From Acidaminobacter sp964416305 (GTDB lineage Bacteria; Bacillota; Clostridia; Peptostreptococcales; Acidaminobacteraceae): a DNA stretch of 64,000 nucleotides. Numbering within the stretch: position 1 is the stretch's first letter; the number at the start of each line of letters is the position of its first letter. Both the position numbers and the translations under genes were made by a program. Below are positions 15,844 through 24,576 of this stretch, piece by piece. The stretch spans positions 1-64,000 of the forward strand of contig CAYQDM010000017.1 in NCBI GenBank assembly GCA_964416305.1. Reading direction: 5' to 3'. The notes beneath the pieces are model-generated. The model had not been told where the DNA came from, searched no databases, and worked only from the letters and a program-made list of their open reading frames with translations.

Positions 15844-16699
15844 GGCTTTTCCTCCTTAGAAGTTCAAGCAGACGCGACGCTGCAGTCTCAACTGTATAAA
15901 TTGTCGGATCTATATCTATGCCTTTCTCAGCCAGTGCCTTGGCCACATAGGTCACCTGGGGCGCAGCCAAGCCAATTACCTCAAGCTTCTCAACATGACT
16001 GAAGACCTCTGCAGGATCGCCAGCCAGGACCAGACTTCCGCCATCCATAACGAAGATCTTGCTGACATACCTTGCAATGTCCTCCATGCTGTGGGAAACC
16101 AGAATCACTGTGATGCCCTGTTTGGCATGCAGTGCCAAAATTTGCTCGAGAATCTCATCCCGACCCTTAGGATCCAGCCCCGCAGTGGGTTCATCCAAAA
16201 TCAGAACTTCTGGCTTCATGGCGATGACGCCGGCAATCGCAACACGTCTTTTCTGTCCGCCACTTAGTTCAAAGGGTGATTTTCCACGAATCTCATCATA
16301 GTTGAGGCCCACCATTTCCAACGATTCTTTGACACGTCGATTAACTTCATCAGGTTCAATCCCCAAATTGTTTGGACCAAATGCTACATCCTTCTCAACG
16401 GTTTCTTCAAAAAGTTGGTACTCAGGATACTGAAAGACCAAACCTACTTTTTTTCGAATTTCACTTAGCTTTGCCTTGGATGAGGTAATATCAAATCCGT
16501 TAATCAGAATCTTCCCGGACGTCGGTTTCAATAAACCATTCATATGCTGAATCAAAGTGGACTTACCTGAACCGGTGTGACCAATTAAACCGACAAAATC
16601 CCCTTTTTCGATCTGGAGAGAAACACTGTTTAGCGCATTTGTCTCAAAAGGGCTTCCAATATCATATATGTGGTTAAGTTTTTCTATAATAATGGACAT
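15833..16699 (-). CDS. ecfA2: energy-coupling factor ATPase EcfA2
   Basis: ABC ATPase with Walker A GHTGSGKST near residue 41, signature SGGQKRR near residue 145 and Walker B VLILDEPTAGLDP. Length 288 is usual. It pairs with EcfA1 as a heterodimer powering ECF importers. It overlaps ecfA1 by 16 nt and ecfT by 11 nt. SGGQKRR rather than SGGQKQR is the typical difference between the two paralogues. Confidence 0.95.
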   Translation of the reverse strand: MSIIIEKLNHIYDIGSPFETNALNSVSLQIEKGDFVGLIGHTGSGKSTLIQHMNGLLKPTSGKILINGFDITSSKAKLSEIRKKVGLVFQYPEYQLFEETVEKDVAFGPNNLGIEPDEVNRRVKESLEMVGLNYDEIRGKSPFELSGGQKRRVAIAGVIAMKPEVLILDEPTAGLDPKGRDEILEQILALHAKQGITVILVSHSMEDIARYVSKIFVMDGGSLVLAGDPAEVFSHVEKLEVIGLAAPQVTYVAKALAEKGIDIDPTIYTVETAASRLLELLRRKSHAS

Positions 16700-17508
16700 A
16701 ATACTTCCACCAACTCTTCTACAGTAATGATATCATCCGGAATGTCGACGCCTTGCTCCCTTAATTGATGGGCTAGAAGCGTGACTTGTGGGACGTCTAA
16801 ACCCATGCCCTGGAGCTGCTCAACTTTCGAAAACACAGTTTTGGGTGTACCTTCAAGGAGCTTTGCCCCATCTTCCATGACGATGACGCGATCGCAATGG
16901 ACAGCTTCATCCATGAAATGCGTGATGTGAACAATAGTGATGCCTTCTTCCTTATTCAGCCGTCTGATGGTCTCCATAACTTCTTTACGACCTGACGGAT
17001 CCAGCATAGCTGTTGGTTCATCCAAAATAATGCATTTTGGCTTCATGGCCAGTATGCCGGCTATGGCTATGCGTTGCTTTTGCCCGCCGGACAATAAATG
17101 CGGCGGTTTTCGTCTGTGTTCGTACATGCCGACACTGTTTAAAGCCTCATCAACGCGAATACGTATTTCAGGCGGTGAAATCCCTAGATTTTCAGGACCA
17201 AATGCCACATCTTCTTCAACCACAGTCGCGACAATCTGATTATCCGGATTTTGGAAAACCATACCTGCTGTTTTTCGAATTTCCCAGATCTGATCATAAT
17301 TGCTGGTGTCCATCCCATCAATCAAAATAACGCCTTCAGTGGGATGCATAATACCATTGCAAAGTTTGGCGAACGTCGACTTCCCTGAGCCATTATGGCC
17401 TATTATAACGACGAATTCACCGCTGGCAATATCAATATTCAATTCTTTGAGCGCTGGAGTGACTTCTGCTTCATTATAAAAATAAGTGACGCTCTTCGCT
17501 TGAATCAT
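16684..17508 (-). CDS. ecfA1: energy-coupling factor ATPase EcfA1
   Basis: ABC ATPase of 274 residues with GHNGSGKST, LLSGGQKQRIAIAGILAM and CIILDEPTAMLDP. ATG at 17508 lies after AGAGGG; an upstream in-frame codon at 17550 would give a non-homologous extension. It heads the ecfA1-ecfA2-ecfT-truA unit and has its own promoter with a palindrome over the -35 box, unlike many relatives, where it is read from the rplQ transcript. Confidence 0.95.
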   Translation of the reverse strand: MIQAKSVTYFYNEAEVTPALKELNIDIASGEFVVIIGHNGSGKSTFAKLCNGIMHPTEGVILIDGMDTSNYDQIWEIRKTAGMVFQNPDNQIVATVVEEDVAFGPENLGISPPEIRIRVDEALNSVGMYEHRRKPPHLLSGGQKQRIAIAGILAMKPKCIILDEPTAMLDPSGRKEVMETIRRLNKEEGITIVHITHFMDEAVHCDRVIVMEDGAKLLEGTPKTVFSKVEQLQGMGLDVPQVTLLAHQLREQGVDIPDDIITVEELVEVLCPLL

Positions 17509-17541
17509 GCTATTCCCTCTTCCATCTGACTTTGCCACTCT

Positions 17542-17570
17542 ATTATACACCTCAAAAAAGCGCCTTACAA
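17542..17570 (-). promoter_or_regulatory. ecfA1-A2-T-truA promoter
   Basis: TTGTAA (17565-17570) and TATAAT (17542-17547) on the minus strand, 17 bp apart, 33 bp upstream of the ecfA1 start. Confidence 0.75.
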
Positions 17571-17591
17571 ATGATCTTTTAGATCATTTGT
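17567..17591. promoter_or_regulatory. operator-like palindrome over the ecf -35 box
   Basis: ACAAATGATC and GATCATTTGT form a perfect 10-bp inverted repeat with a 5-bp centre. It overlaps the -35 hexamer of the ecf promoter by 4 bp. It is placed like a repressor operator; it has no U tract to be a terminator of rplQ. Confidence 0.5.
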
Positions 17592-17607
17592 CAGACGACT
17601 GATTTTT

Positions 17608-17645
17608 AAAAAAGATAAAGGGACTAAGCGATAGTCCTTAGTCCC
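17608..17645 (-). terminator. rplQ terminator, end of the ribosomal protein superoperon
   Basis: GGGACTAAG (17620-17628) pairs with CTTAGTCCC (17637-17645). On the minus strand it continues as TTTATCTTTTTT. It lies just after the rplQ stop codon. Confidence 0.9.
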
Positions 17646-17656
17646 TCTTAACGATC

Positions 17657-17998
17657 TTATACCAACTCGATCAAGACCATTGGCGCTGCGTCGCCTCGTC
17701 TAGGTCCAAGCTTATAAATTCTGGTATAGCCGCCGCTCTTGTCAGCGTACTTAGGCGCAATTTCTTCGAAAAGCGTCTTTACAACAGCTTCTTCAGTAAT
17801 GAAGGCCATTGCCTGACGTCTTGCGTGAAGGTCGCCGCGCTTGCCGAGCGAGATCATCTTTTCAGCGATCTTGCGAGCTTCCTTGGCTCTCGTTTCAGTG
17901 GTCTCGATACGGCCGTTCTTGATCAGGCTTGTAACCAGATTGCGAAGCATCAGGTTACGGTGCGCTGTTGGACGCCCGAGTTTACGATAACCCGCCAT
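17657..17998 (-). CDS. rplQ: 50S ribosomal protein bL17
   Basis: The 113-residue protein begins MAGYRKLGRPTAHR and has LRNLVTSLIKNGRIETTETRAKE, the family core. It closes the alpha operon after rpoA, as in most bacteria, and binds 23S rRNA near the exit of the tunnel. Confidence 0.98.
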   Translation of the reverse strand: MAGYRKLGRPTAHRNLMLRNLVTSLIKNGRIETTETRAKEARKIAEKMISLGKRGDLHARRQAMAFITEEAVVKTLFEEIAPKYADKSGGYTRIYKLGPRRGDAAPMVLIELV

Positions 17999-18019
17999 GG
18001 ATTCCCCTCCTTTTTCTTC

Positions 18020-18970
18020 CTATTCTTCTTCAGATTTCAGGCCTAGCCCAAGCTCTTCGAGCTTTTGCTTGACTTCTTCAAGTGATTTTTTTCCGAGGTT
18101 TCTGACTTTCATCATGTCGTCTTCCGTTTTCTCCGTCAATTCCTCTACGGTATTGATCCCGGCGCGCTTCAAACAATTGTATGAACGCACGGAAAGATCG
18201 AGCTCCTCGATCGTCATTTCAAGGACTTTTTCTTTCTTGTCTTCTTCTTTTTCAACCATGATTTCAACACCATTAGTGCTGTCAGTCATTTCGATGAAAA
18301 GTTTCAGATGTTCAGCCATGATTTTTGCGCCGATAGACGTCGCTTCATCAGGTCTGATTGTACCATCCGTCCAGACTTCCATGACAAGTTTGTCATAGTC
18401 TGCAACTTGCCCGACGCGTGTATTATCAACACTGAAATTCACTTTTTTTACAGGTGTGAAAATTGAATCCACAGGAATGATGCCAATGGACATGCCCGGA
18501 TCCTTGTTAAGATCAGCGGATACATAACCACGGCCTTTTGCAAGGGCAATTTCCATATTCAGAGTTGAATGATCATCGAGGGTTGCGATATGAAGATCTG
18601 TATTCAGGATTTCGACATCTGAATCACAAATGATATCGCCTGAAGTGATGGGACCAGCCTCAGTCGCTTCAATTCTTAGAATCTTGACTTCGTCATCCGA
18701 ATGAATTTTGGCAGCAAGGTTTTTCAGGTTAAGAATAATGTCAACGACATCTTCTTTGACTCCCTGAATCGTGGAAAACTCGTGAAGTACATTATCGATT
18801 TTTATCCACTTTACCGCTGTACCTGGAAGAGAAGACAATAAAATGCGTCTTAAACTATTCCCGAGTGTAATGCCATACCCGCGCTCAAGAGGCTCGACAA
18901 CAAATTTTCCATAAGTTGCCGTTTCGTTCATTTCAACACACTCGATACTCGGCTTTTCAATCTCTATCAC
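18020..18970 (-). CDS. rpoA: DNA-directed RNA polymerase subunit alpha
   Basis: The 316-residue alpha subunit dimerises to nucleate RNA polymerase. The N-terminal domain has YGITLGNSLRRILLSSLPG near residue 31. The C-terminal domain (from about residue 245) has the helix-hairpin-helix RSYNCLKRAGINTVEELTEK that binds UP elements. Start is GTG at 18970 after GGAGGG. It lies between rpsD and rplQ. Confidence 0.98.
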   Translation of the reverse strand: MIEIEKPSIECVEMNETATYGKFVVEPLERGYGITLGNSLRRILLSSLPGTAVKWIKIDNVLHEFSTIQGVKEDVVDIILNLKNLAAKIHSDDEVKILRIEATEAGPITSGDIICDSDVEILNTDLHIATLDDHSTLNMEIALAKGRGYVSADLNKDPGMSIGIIPVDSIFTPVKKVNFSVDNTRVGQVADYDKLVMEVWTDGTIRPDEATSIGAKIMAEHLKLFIEMTDSTNGVEIMVEKEEDKKEKVLEMTIEELDLSVRSYNCLKRAGINTVEELTEKTEDDMMKVRNLGKKSLEEVKQKLEELGLGLKSEEE

Positions 18971-19024
18971 TGCACAAACCCTCCTTCATTTATAGGATGT
19001 GAGGGTAACATTTCGTTACGACGA

Positions 19025-19645
19025 CTACTTAGAGTAGAGCTCGATGATCAGGTGCTCTTCGATCGGAAGATCGATATCTTGTCTTGCCGGCGCCGAAACG
19101 ATCTTACCGCTCATTTTCTCTGGTTCAGCAACAAGCCAAGTTGGCGTTGCCTGACCCTTTTCCATGATCGCCTTGAATTTGTCAGAAGTTTTGCTGCGCT
19201 CCTTGACTTCAATGACGTCGCCGACTTTAAGCGTCATGGACGGGATATCGACTTTGTTCCCGTTCACTTTGAAGTGTCCGTGCGTAACGAGTTGTCGTGC
19301 TTCTTTTCTTGAATTCGCAAAACCAAGTCTGTAAACGACATTGTCCATGCGAAGCTCTAAAAGCTGGAGAAGGTTTTCGCCTGCGATTCCCTTCATCTTG
19401 TCAGCTCTGTTATATGTCTCACGGAATTGGCTTTCGAGGATACCATAGTATCTCTTAACCTTTTGTTTTTCTCTCAGCTGTACGCCGTAGCCGGAAAGCT
19501 TGCCTCTTCTGGCACCGTGTTGTCCCGGAGCATTCTCTCTCTTGTTGAGAGCACACTTTTCGGAATAACAGCGATCACCCTTGAGGTAAAGTTTCTGTGC
19601 TTCTCGGCGACAAAGTCTGCAAGAAGGTCCCGTATATCTAGCCAT
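19025..19645 (-). CDS. rpsD: 30S ribosomal protein uS4
   Basis: The 206-residue primary 16S-binding protein carries a zinc site with C9, C12, C26 and C31, so it is the cysteine-bearing form; B. subtilis has a Cys-free form. The S4 RNA-binding domain RMDNVVYRLGFANSRKEARQ is near residue 98. In this alpha operon it lies between rpsK and rpoA. Confidence 0.98.
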   Translation of the reverse strand: MARYTGPSCRLCRREAQKLYLKGDRCYSEKCALNKRENAPGQHGARRGKLSGYGVQLREKQKVKRYYGILESQFRETYNRADKMKGIAGENLLQLLELRMDNVVYRLGFANSRKEARQLVTHGHFKVNGNKVDIPSMTLKVGDVIEVKERSKTSDKFKAIMEKGQATPTWLVAEPEKMSGKIVSAPARQDIDLPIEEHLIIELYSK

Positions 19646-19665
19646 TTACTACACCTCCTATAATA

Positions 19666-20076
19666 TCAAACTCTTCTGCGTTTCGGCGGTCTGCAGCCGT
19701 TGTGAGGGATCGGCGTTACGTCAACGATCGAAGAAATCTCGAGGCCTGCAGCCTGAAGAGAACGAATCGCTGCTTCACGACCAGCGCCTGGTCCTTTTAC
19801 GAAAACCTGAACCTGTTTAAGGCCATGTTCCATAGCGTTTTTAGCTGCAGATTCTGCCGCCATTTGCGCAGCAAAAGGCGTAGACTTTCTGGATCCTTTG
19901 AAACCGAGTCCGCCTGCACTTGCCCATGCAATTGTATTGCCGGCTGTGTCAGTCAGCGTCACAATCGTATTATTGAAAGTTGATTGTACATGCGCCTGGC
20001 CGCGATCGATATTTTTACGTTCGCGTTTTTTCTTGCCGCGAGCTACTGTAGTTTTACGTACTTTTTTTGCTACCAT
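19666..20076 (-). CDS. rpsK: 30S ribosomal protein uS11
   Basis: The 136-residue protein of the 30S platform has VQSTFNNTIVTLTDTAGN and ends DVTPIPHNGCRPPKRRRV, the invariant tail. It lies 20 bp upstream of rpsD and 13 bp after rpsM. Confidence 0.98.
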   Translation of the reverse strand: MVAKKVRKTTVARGKKKRERKNIDRGQAHVQSTFNNTIVTLTDTAGNTIAWASAGGLGFKGSRKSTPFAAQMAAESAAKNAMEHGLKQVQVFVKGPGAGREAAIRSLQAAGLEISSIVDVTPIPHNGCRPPKRRRV

Positions 20077-20089
20077 GCTTCACCCTCCT

Positions 20090-20461
20090 TTACTTCTTCT
20101 TCTTGCGTCCGACCGTTTTCTTAGGTCCCTTGCGCGTACGAGCATTAGTTTTCGTTCTCTGTCCGCGGACAGGAAGTCCTTTTCTGTGACGGATGCCTCT
20201 GAAGCAACCTATTTCACGGAGACGTTTGATGTTGAGGGCTACTTCACGTCGAAGATCACCTTCGACGACATAATCAGTTTCAATGACCGCTCTGAGTTTG
20301 TTAACCTCTTCTTCTGTCAGGTCTTTGATACGAGTATCTTCACTGACACCGGCCTTGGAAAGAATTTGAATAGATCTTGGCTTACCAATGCCATAGATGT
20401 AAGTGAGTCCGATGACGGCTCTCTTCTCTCTAGGCAGGTCGACGCCTGCAATTCTTGCCAT
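20090..20461 (-). CDS. rpsM: 30S ribosomal protein uS13
   Basis: The 123-residue protein of the 30S head contacts the P-site tRNA and 50S bridges. MARIAGVDLPREKRAVIGLT and CFRGIRHRKGLPVRGQRTKT are the diagnostic segments. The very basic tail GPKKTVGRKKKK enters the decoding region. It is the gene after rpmJ. Confidence 0.98.
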   Translation of the reverse strand: MARIAGVDLPREKRAVIGLTYIYGIGKPRSIQILSKAGVSEDTRIKDLTEEEVNKLRAVIETDYVVEGDLRREVALNIKRLREIGCFRGIRHRKGLPVRGQRTKTNARTRKGPKKTVGRKKKK

Positions 20462-20571
20462 TAATGTACACCTCCTGCTTTCGTAAAATGCCAGATTACC
20501 GCTATATGTCTAAATCTGACGCTTGGAATCCTTAAGGACAGCCGCGTCCCCACGTCAGATTCTTTCACTGG

Positions 20572-20685
20572 TTAACCTTGCTTCTGTTTGTGTTTAGGGT
20601 TCTCGCAAATGACCATTACTCTGCCTTTGCGCTTAATAATTTTGCATTTTTCGCAAATCGGTTTCACCGATGGTCTGACTTTCAT
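20572..20685 (-). CDS. rpmJ: 50S ribosomal protein bL36
   Basis: A 37-residue ORF beginning MKVRPSVKPICEKCKIIKRK, in the usual place between infA and rpsM. C11, C14, C27 and H32 form the zinc ribbon, so it is the zinc-containing form. ATG at 20683-20685 follows AAGGAGG. Confidence 0.97.
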   Translation of the reverse strand: MKVRPSVKPICEKCKIIKRKGRVMVICENPKHKQKQG

Positions 20686-20701
20686 GCGTTATACCTCCTT
20701 A

Positions 20702-20920
20702 TCACTTGCCGCGCCAGGTAATTCTTCCACGAGTCAGATCATATGGAGATAACTCCATAGTCACTTTATCGCCCGGCAGAATTCGGATAAAATTCATTCT
20801 GAGTTTGCCGGAAACATGAGCCAACACTTCATGATCGTTTTCCAGCCGGACACGGAACATCGCGTTTGGCAACGCTTCTATAACGGTTCCGACGACTTCG
20901 ATCGCATCGCTTTTTGCCAT
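20702..20920 (-). CDS. infA: translation initiation factor IF-1
   Basis: The 72-residue S1/OB-fold factor binds the 30S A site during initiation. It starts MAKSDAIEVVGTVIEALPN and contains MNFIRILPGDKVTMELSPYD. It lies between the KOW protein and rpmJ, the usual clostridial order. Confidence 0.98.
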   Translation of the reverse strand: MAKSDAIEVVGTVIEALPNAMFRVRLENDHEVLAHVSGKLRMNFIRILPGDKVTMELSPYDLTRGRITWRGK

Positions 20921-20947
20921 AAATTCTCTTACCTCCCCGTGCTTGAA

Positions 20948-21226
20948 TCAGACTTGCTGGAGTTTATCAATTTCACGTTTCACCAGGCTGTCGTCAGGTT
21001 TGATGCCCGCCTCAAGCGCTTCTGAAAAAGCTTTGCTGACTTGATTGATTTTAACCAAATGCCGCACCTTTTTCATTTTGGGCGAATCGATTTTTCTTAA
21101 ATTCCCATCTACTAATAATACGAAATTATCATCAATGATGTCAAGAATCAAATATAACCTATCGTAATCACGACCTGCCTTTGATTTGACAAATTGACCA
21201 ACAGCCAAACCTTTTGTCGACTCCAC
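20948..21226 (-). CDS. KOW-domain RNA-binding protein (L14e-like, COG2163)
   Basis: A 92-residue protein with GQFVKSKAGRDYDRLYLIL and a following ILDIIDDNFVLLVDG stretch, the KOW fold seen in L14e-like proteins that sit between map and infA in many Clostridia. Probably ribosome-associated, function unproven. GTG at 21226 has GAGGTG 6 nt upstream; a GTG at 21235 would lack a site because it directly follows the map stop. Confidence 0.8.
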   Translation of the reverse strand: MESTKGLAVGQFVKSKAGRDYDRLYLILDIIDDNFVLLVDGNLRKIDSPKMKKVRHLVKINQVSKAFSEALEAGIKPDDSLVKREIDKLQQV

Positions 21227-21240
21227 TTTCCACACCTCGC

Positions 21241-21990
21241 TTATTGATCCGTGGTAAGGATAATAGGATCCTCATCTGTTATGACTATGGTATGTTCGTA
21301 ATGGGCGGATAAACTGCCATCTGCAGTCACTACAGTCCAATTGTCCCCTAGCACTCTGACTGAAAATCGTCCCGCGTTGATCATTGGCTCAATAGCCAAA
21401 ACCATGCCGGCTGATAACCTGGGTCCTTTTCCGGCTGGGCCGTAATTAGGAATCTGAGGGTCTTCGTGCAGTGAAGCGCCAATGCCGTGCCCCACATAAT
21501 CTCGAACAACGGAAAATCCTTCCGCTTCAACATGCTTTTGTATGGCATGTGAGACGTCTGAGAGTCTGTAACCAACTTTGCAGAATTTAAGCCCTTCATA
21601 AAAGCTTTCCCGCGTTACGCGGATCAGCTTCTCCGCTTTTGCGCTGATTTGTCCTACGGGATAGGTTTTGGCGCTGTCTCCGTAATAGCCGTTTTTGAGT
21701 GCGCCTACGTCAATACTGATGATATCGCCCTCGCGCAACATCCGGTCTCCCGGAATGCCATGGACGACTTCCTCATTCACGGAGGCGCATATGGCAGCTG
21801 GAAAGCCACCATAGCCTTTGAACGCCGGCTGCGCCCCATGTTCGAGAATAATGCGCTCTGCGATTTCATCGAGTTCCTTCGTTGTGATCCCAGGCTTGAT
21901 CATATCTTTAAGGACCGAGTGGACCTTTGCCACGATCTTGCCTGACTCACGCATATACTCAATCTCCGTACTGGATTTAACAAGAATCAT
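21241..21990 (-). CDS. map: methionine aminopeptidase, type I
   Basis: Removes the N-terminal methionine from nascent proteins. The 249-residue metalloprotease has NEEVVHGIPGDR, IDVGALKNGYYGDSA (metal aspartates), VGHGIGASLHEDP (metal histidine) and AIEPMI (metal glutamate). The start ATG overlaps the adk stop codon, implying coupling. Confidence 0.97.
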   Translation of the reverse strand: MILVKSSTEIEYMRESGKIVAKVHSVLKDMIKPGITTKELDEIAERIILEHGAQPAFKGYGGFPAAICASVNEEVVHGIPGDRMLREGDIISIDVGALKNGYYGDSAKTYPVGQISAKAEKLIRVTRESFYEGLKFCKVGYRLSDVSHAIQKHVEAEGFSVVRDYVGHGIGASLHEDPQIPNYGPAGKGPRLSAGMVLAIEPMINAGRFSVRVLGDNWTVVTADGSLSAHYEHTIVITDEDPIILTTDQ

Positions 21991-22640
21991 TACTGAGTTC
22001 TCCCAATTGCTTTGAGAATATCATCAAAGACTTTGTCAATGTCTTGTTGACCGTCGACATTGATCAAATTTCCTTTAACTCGATAATATTCAATCAGCGG
22101 GGAAGTCTCGTCCATATACACCCGGATGCGGTTCGTGACTGTATCAGCATTGTCATCAGATCTTTGGTAAAGTTCACCTGAGCACTTGTCGCAAACACTT
22201 TCCTCTCTAGGCGGATTGTATTTTATGTGATAAGTACTTCCGCAATCTCTGCAGATTCTTCTTCCGACAGCTCTTTCTACAAGGAGTTCTGGATCAACGA
22301 CGACGTTTATAACATAATCCAGTCCTGCGCCCATATTCTCGAGAACTTTATCCAGTGCTTCTGCCTGAAATACAGTTCTCGGAAAACCGTCGAGCAGAAA
22401 ACCAGACTTACAATCTTCTGCTTTGAGCCGATCTTCTACGATCTCTACGACCAGTGTATCCGGAACGAGTTCGCCCCGATCCATATATTCTTTTGCTTTC
22501 TTCCCGAGCTCTGTACCTTCTTTGATATTTTTTCTGAAAATATCACCGGTAGATATATGTGGGATGCTGAAAGTTTCGATAATGTTTGCTGCCTGAGTAC
22601 CTTTTCCGGCTCCCGGAGGGCCTAATAGGATCAGTTTCAT
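21990..22640 (-). CDS. adk: adenylate kinase (zinc-binding lid)
   Basis: Interconverts ATP + AMP and 2 ADP. The 216-residue protein has the P loop GPPGAGKGTQ at residues 7-16, LLDGFPRT near residue 84, and a lid with CRDCGSTYH...CDKC cysteines for zinc, as in the long Bacillota form. ATG at 22640 lies 8-9 nt after AGGAG, better placed than ATGs at 22649 and 22646. It lies between secY and map. Confidence 0.97.
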   Translation of the reverse strand: MKLILLGPPGAGKGTQAANIIETFSIPHISTGDIFRKNIKEGTELGKKAKEYMDRGELVPDTLVVEIVEDRLKAEDCKSGFLLDGFPRTVFQAEALDKVLENMGAGLDYVINVVVDPELLVERAVGRRICRDCGSTYHIKYNPPREESVCDKCSGELYQRSDDNADTVTNRIRVYMDETSPLIEYYRVKGNLINVDGQQDIDKVFDDILKAIGRTQ

Positions 22641-22656
22641 CACCATCATCTCCTGA

Positions 22657-23922
22657 CTACTTCAAGAAGCCCTGATAATGCCTCATGACCATCTGAGCTT
22701 CGATCTGCTTCATTGTTTCAAGCGATACACCGACAGCGATCAACAGTGAAGTGCCGCCAAATGCCAGATTCAAAGATCCGAACCCAAGAATGATATTTGG
22801 CAGTACCGCGATAAACGCAAGGAATATTGCGCCCGCGATCGTGATGCGGCTCATGGTTCTTTCAAGATATTCCGATGTCGGTTTGCCAGGTCTGATCCCT
22901 GGAATAAAACCGCCATTTCTCTTCATATTGTCTGCAACTTCAATTGGATTAAAGATAACGGACGTATAGAAATAAGTGAAGAAGATAATCAACAGAGCGT
23001 AAAGAATATTGTAGATGATGCTCGATTGACCAAAATAGAGTCTTAAAAACTCATAAAATTTACTGTCTGGGAAAAACTGCGCGATCGTCATTGGGAACAT
23101 CAGCAGCGATACTGCAAAGATTATTGGAATAACGCCGGACTGATTGACTTTTATCGGAATATAGGAGGTTTGGCCGCCATACATTTTTCTGCCAACAACT
23201 CGTTTGGCATACTGAACCGGTATTTTTCGCGTGCCTTCCTGGATGTAGATGATCCCTACAATGATCAGCAGTGCAATCACAACAAAAAGGATAATGCTGA
23301 GAATTGAAAGTTGGCCGTCGAGGAATCTTACCACTGTAGTGACAACACTTTCCGGAACTCTCGCAAGAATTCCGGCAAAGATGAAGAGCGAGATACCATT
23401 TCCTATACCGTTTTCGGTGATCTTTTCACCGAGATACATCAGGAATGCTGTACCAGCAGTCAGTACAATGACTGAAATTGCAATGCTTAACGGTGTATCA
23501 TTGATATACGCCGGTCTGAAAAGACCGATACTCCAACCAGTTGCCTGAATCAACGCGAGAACTACAGTGCCATAGCGCGTATATTGAGCAAGCTTCTTTT
23601 TGCCTTCCTCCCCTTCTTTAGCCATTGCACCGATTGAATCAGGAAAGGCAATTTGAAGGAGGTTAACAATAATTGAAGCTGTAATATACGGAGAAATACC
23701 GAGCGCGAAAATCGTAAAGTTTTTGAAAGCACCGCCTGAAATCAAGTTGAAGAACCCAAGAAATCCTGAGTCATTCGCGAAAAGCGAAGCAAGCTGTGTT
23801 TTATCGATTCCCGGAACTGGAATGGCCGACCCGAGACGAAAAACGACCAACATCATTAAAGTGTAAAGTATTCGTTTTTTAAGGTCCGGAATCTTCCATG
23901 CGTTGACAAGTGTTGAAAGCAA
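22657..23922 (-). CDS. secY: preprotein translocase subunit SecY
   Basis: The 421-residue, ten-span channel of the Sec machine. It shows IPVPGIDK near the N terminus, NLISGGAFKNFTIFALGISP YITASI across TM2, the cytoplasmic loop IPVQYAKRVVGRKMYGGQ, and ends QAQ-like in EAQMVMRHYQGFLK. It follows rplO directly. Its partner SecE is at 49082. Confidence 0.98.
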   Translation of the reverse strand: MLSTLVNAWKIPDLKKRILYTLMMLVVFRLGSAIPVPGIDKTQLASLFANDSGFLGFFNLISGGAFKNFTIFALGISPYITASIIVNLLQIAFPDSIGAMAKEGEEGKKKLAQYTRYGTVVLALIQATGWSIGLFRPAYINDTPLSIAISVIVLTAGTAFLMYLGEKITENGIGNGISLFIFAGILARVPESVVTTVVRFLDGQLSILSIILFVVIALLIIVGIIYIQEGTRKIPVQYAKRVVGRKMYGGQTSYIPIKVNQSGVIPIIFAVSLLMFPMTIAQFFPDSKFYEFLRLYFGQSSIIYNILYALLIIFFTYFYTSVIFNPIEVADNMKRNGGFIPGIRPGKPTSEYLERTMSRITIAGAIFLAFIAVLPNIILGFGSLNLAFGGTSLLIAVGVSLETMKQIEAQMVMRHYQGFLK

Positions 23923-24363
23923 CTAGATCACCTCTGCCTTTCCTCCAGCAGCTTCGATCTTTTCAATCGCTGACTGAGTGAATTTGTGGGCTTTAACCGT
24001 GATTTCCTTGTTCAGTGAGCCGTCCCCAAGGACTTTAAGGCCATAGCTGAATTTTTTTACGATGCCACTTTCAATCAGAAGTTCTGGAGTAACGACAGTT
24101 CCGTTTTCGAAAGCATTAAGAGTTTCAACGTTCACAGTTGTCCAGTCAATGCGGTTTCTATTTTTAAAGCCGCGCTTCGGAATACGACGGAAGAGTGGAA
24201 GCTGTCCGCCTTCAAAACCCGGACGGACGCCGCCGCCGGATCTTGCATTTTGTCCGTTCATACCGCGGCCGCCTGTTTTACCTTGGCCAGTCGCTGTACC
24301 GCGACCTCTGCGCTTGCGATTCTTATTGGTGCCCTGTGATGGCGCTAATTCATTAAGCTTCAT
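23923..24363 (-). CDS. rplO: 50S ribosomal protein uL15
   Basis: The 146-residue protein has the Gly/Arg-rich N terminus (KNRKRRGRGTATGQGKTGGR) that penetrates 23S rRNA. ATG at 24363 follows GGAGGTG; the in-frame GTG at 24369 lies on the binding site. It is adjacent to secY without a gap. Confidence 0.98.
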   Translation of the reverse strand: MKLNELAPSQGTNKNRKRRGRGTATGQGKTGGRGMNGQNARSGGGVRPGFEGGQLPLFRRIPKRGFKNRNRIDWTTVNVETLNAFENGTVVTPELLIESGIVKKFSYGLKVLGDGSLNKEITVKAHKFTQSAIEKIEAAGGKAEVI

Positions 24364-24380
24364 AATCACACCTCCTTCGT

Positions 24381-24563
24381 TTAAGCTTCGACGATCTTAA
24401 CCAGGTGGCTGACCTGCTGGATCATCCCTCGCATTTGAGGATTATCTTGCTTTTCGACGATTTGGCCGATCTTTCTGAGACCTAACGCCTCAATCGTCTT
24501 CTTGTGTTTCGGAATAGCACCAATCGTGCTCTTCACCAATTTAACCTTGATTGTATTTGCCAC
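24381..24563 (-). CDS. rpmD: 50S ribosomal protein uL30
   Basis: The 60-residue protein IKVKLVKSTIGAIPKHKKTI has the conserved ferredoxin-like core. GTG at 24563 (reading VANTIKVK) lies after AGGAGG; the longer frame to 24584 runs through that site and overlaps rpsE. Confidence 0.97.
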   Translation of the reverse strand: MANTIKVKLVKSTIGAIPKHKKTIEALGLRKIGQIVEKQDNPQMRGMIQQVSHLVKIVEA

Positions 24564-24576
24564 GCTTGTGCACCTC

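Noticed and set aside
18020..18970. Possible internal promoter before rpoA
   Set aside because: No convincing -35/-10 pair was found in the short gap to rpsD.
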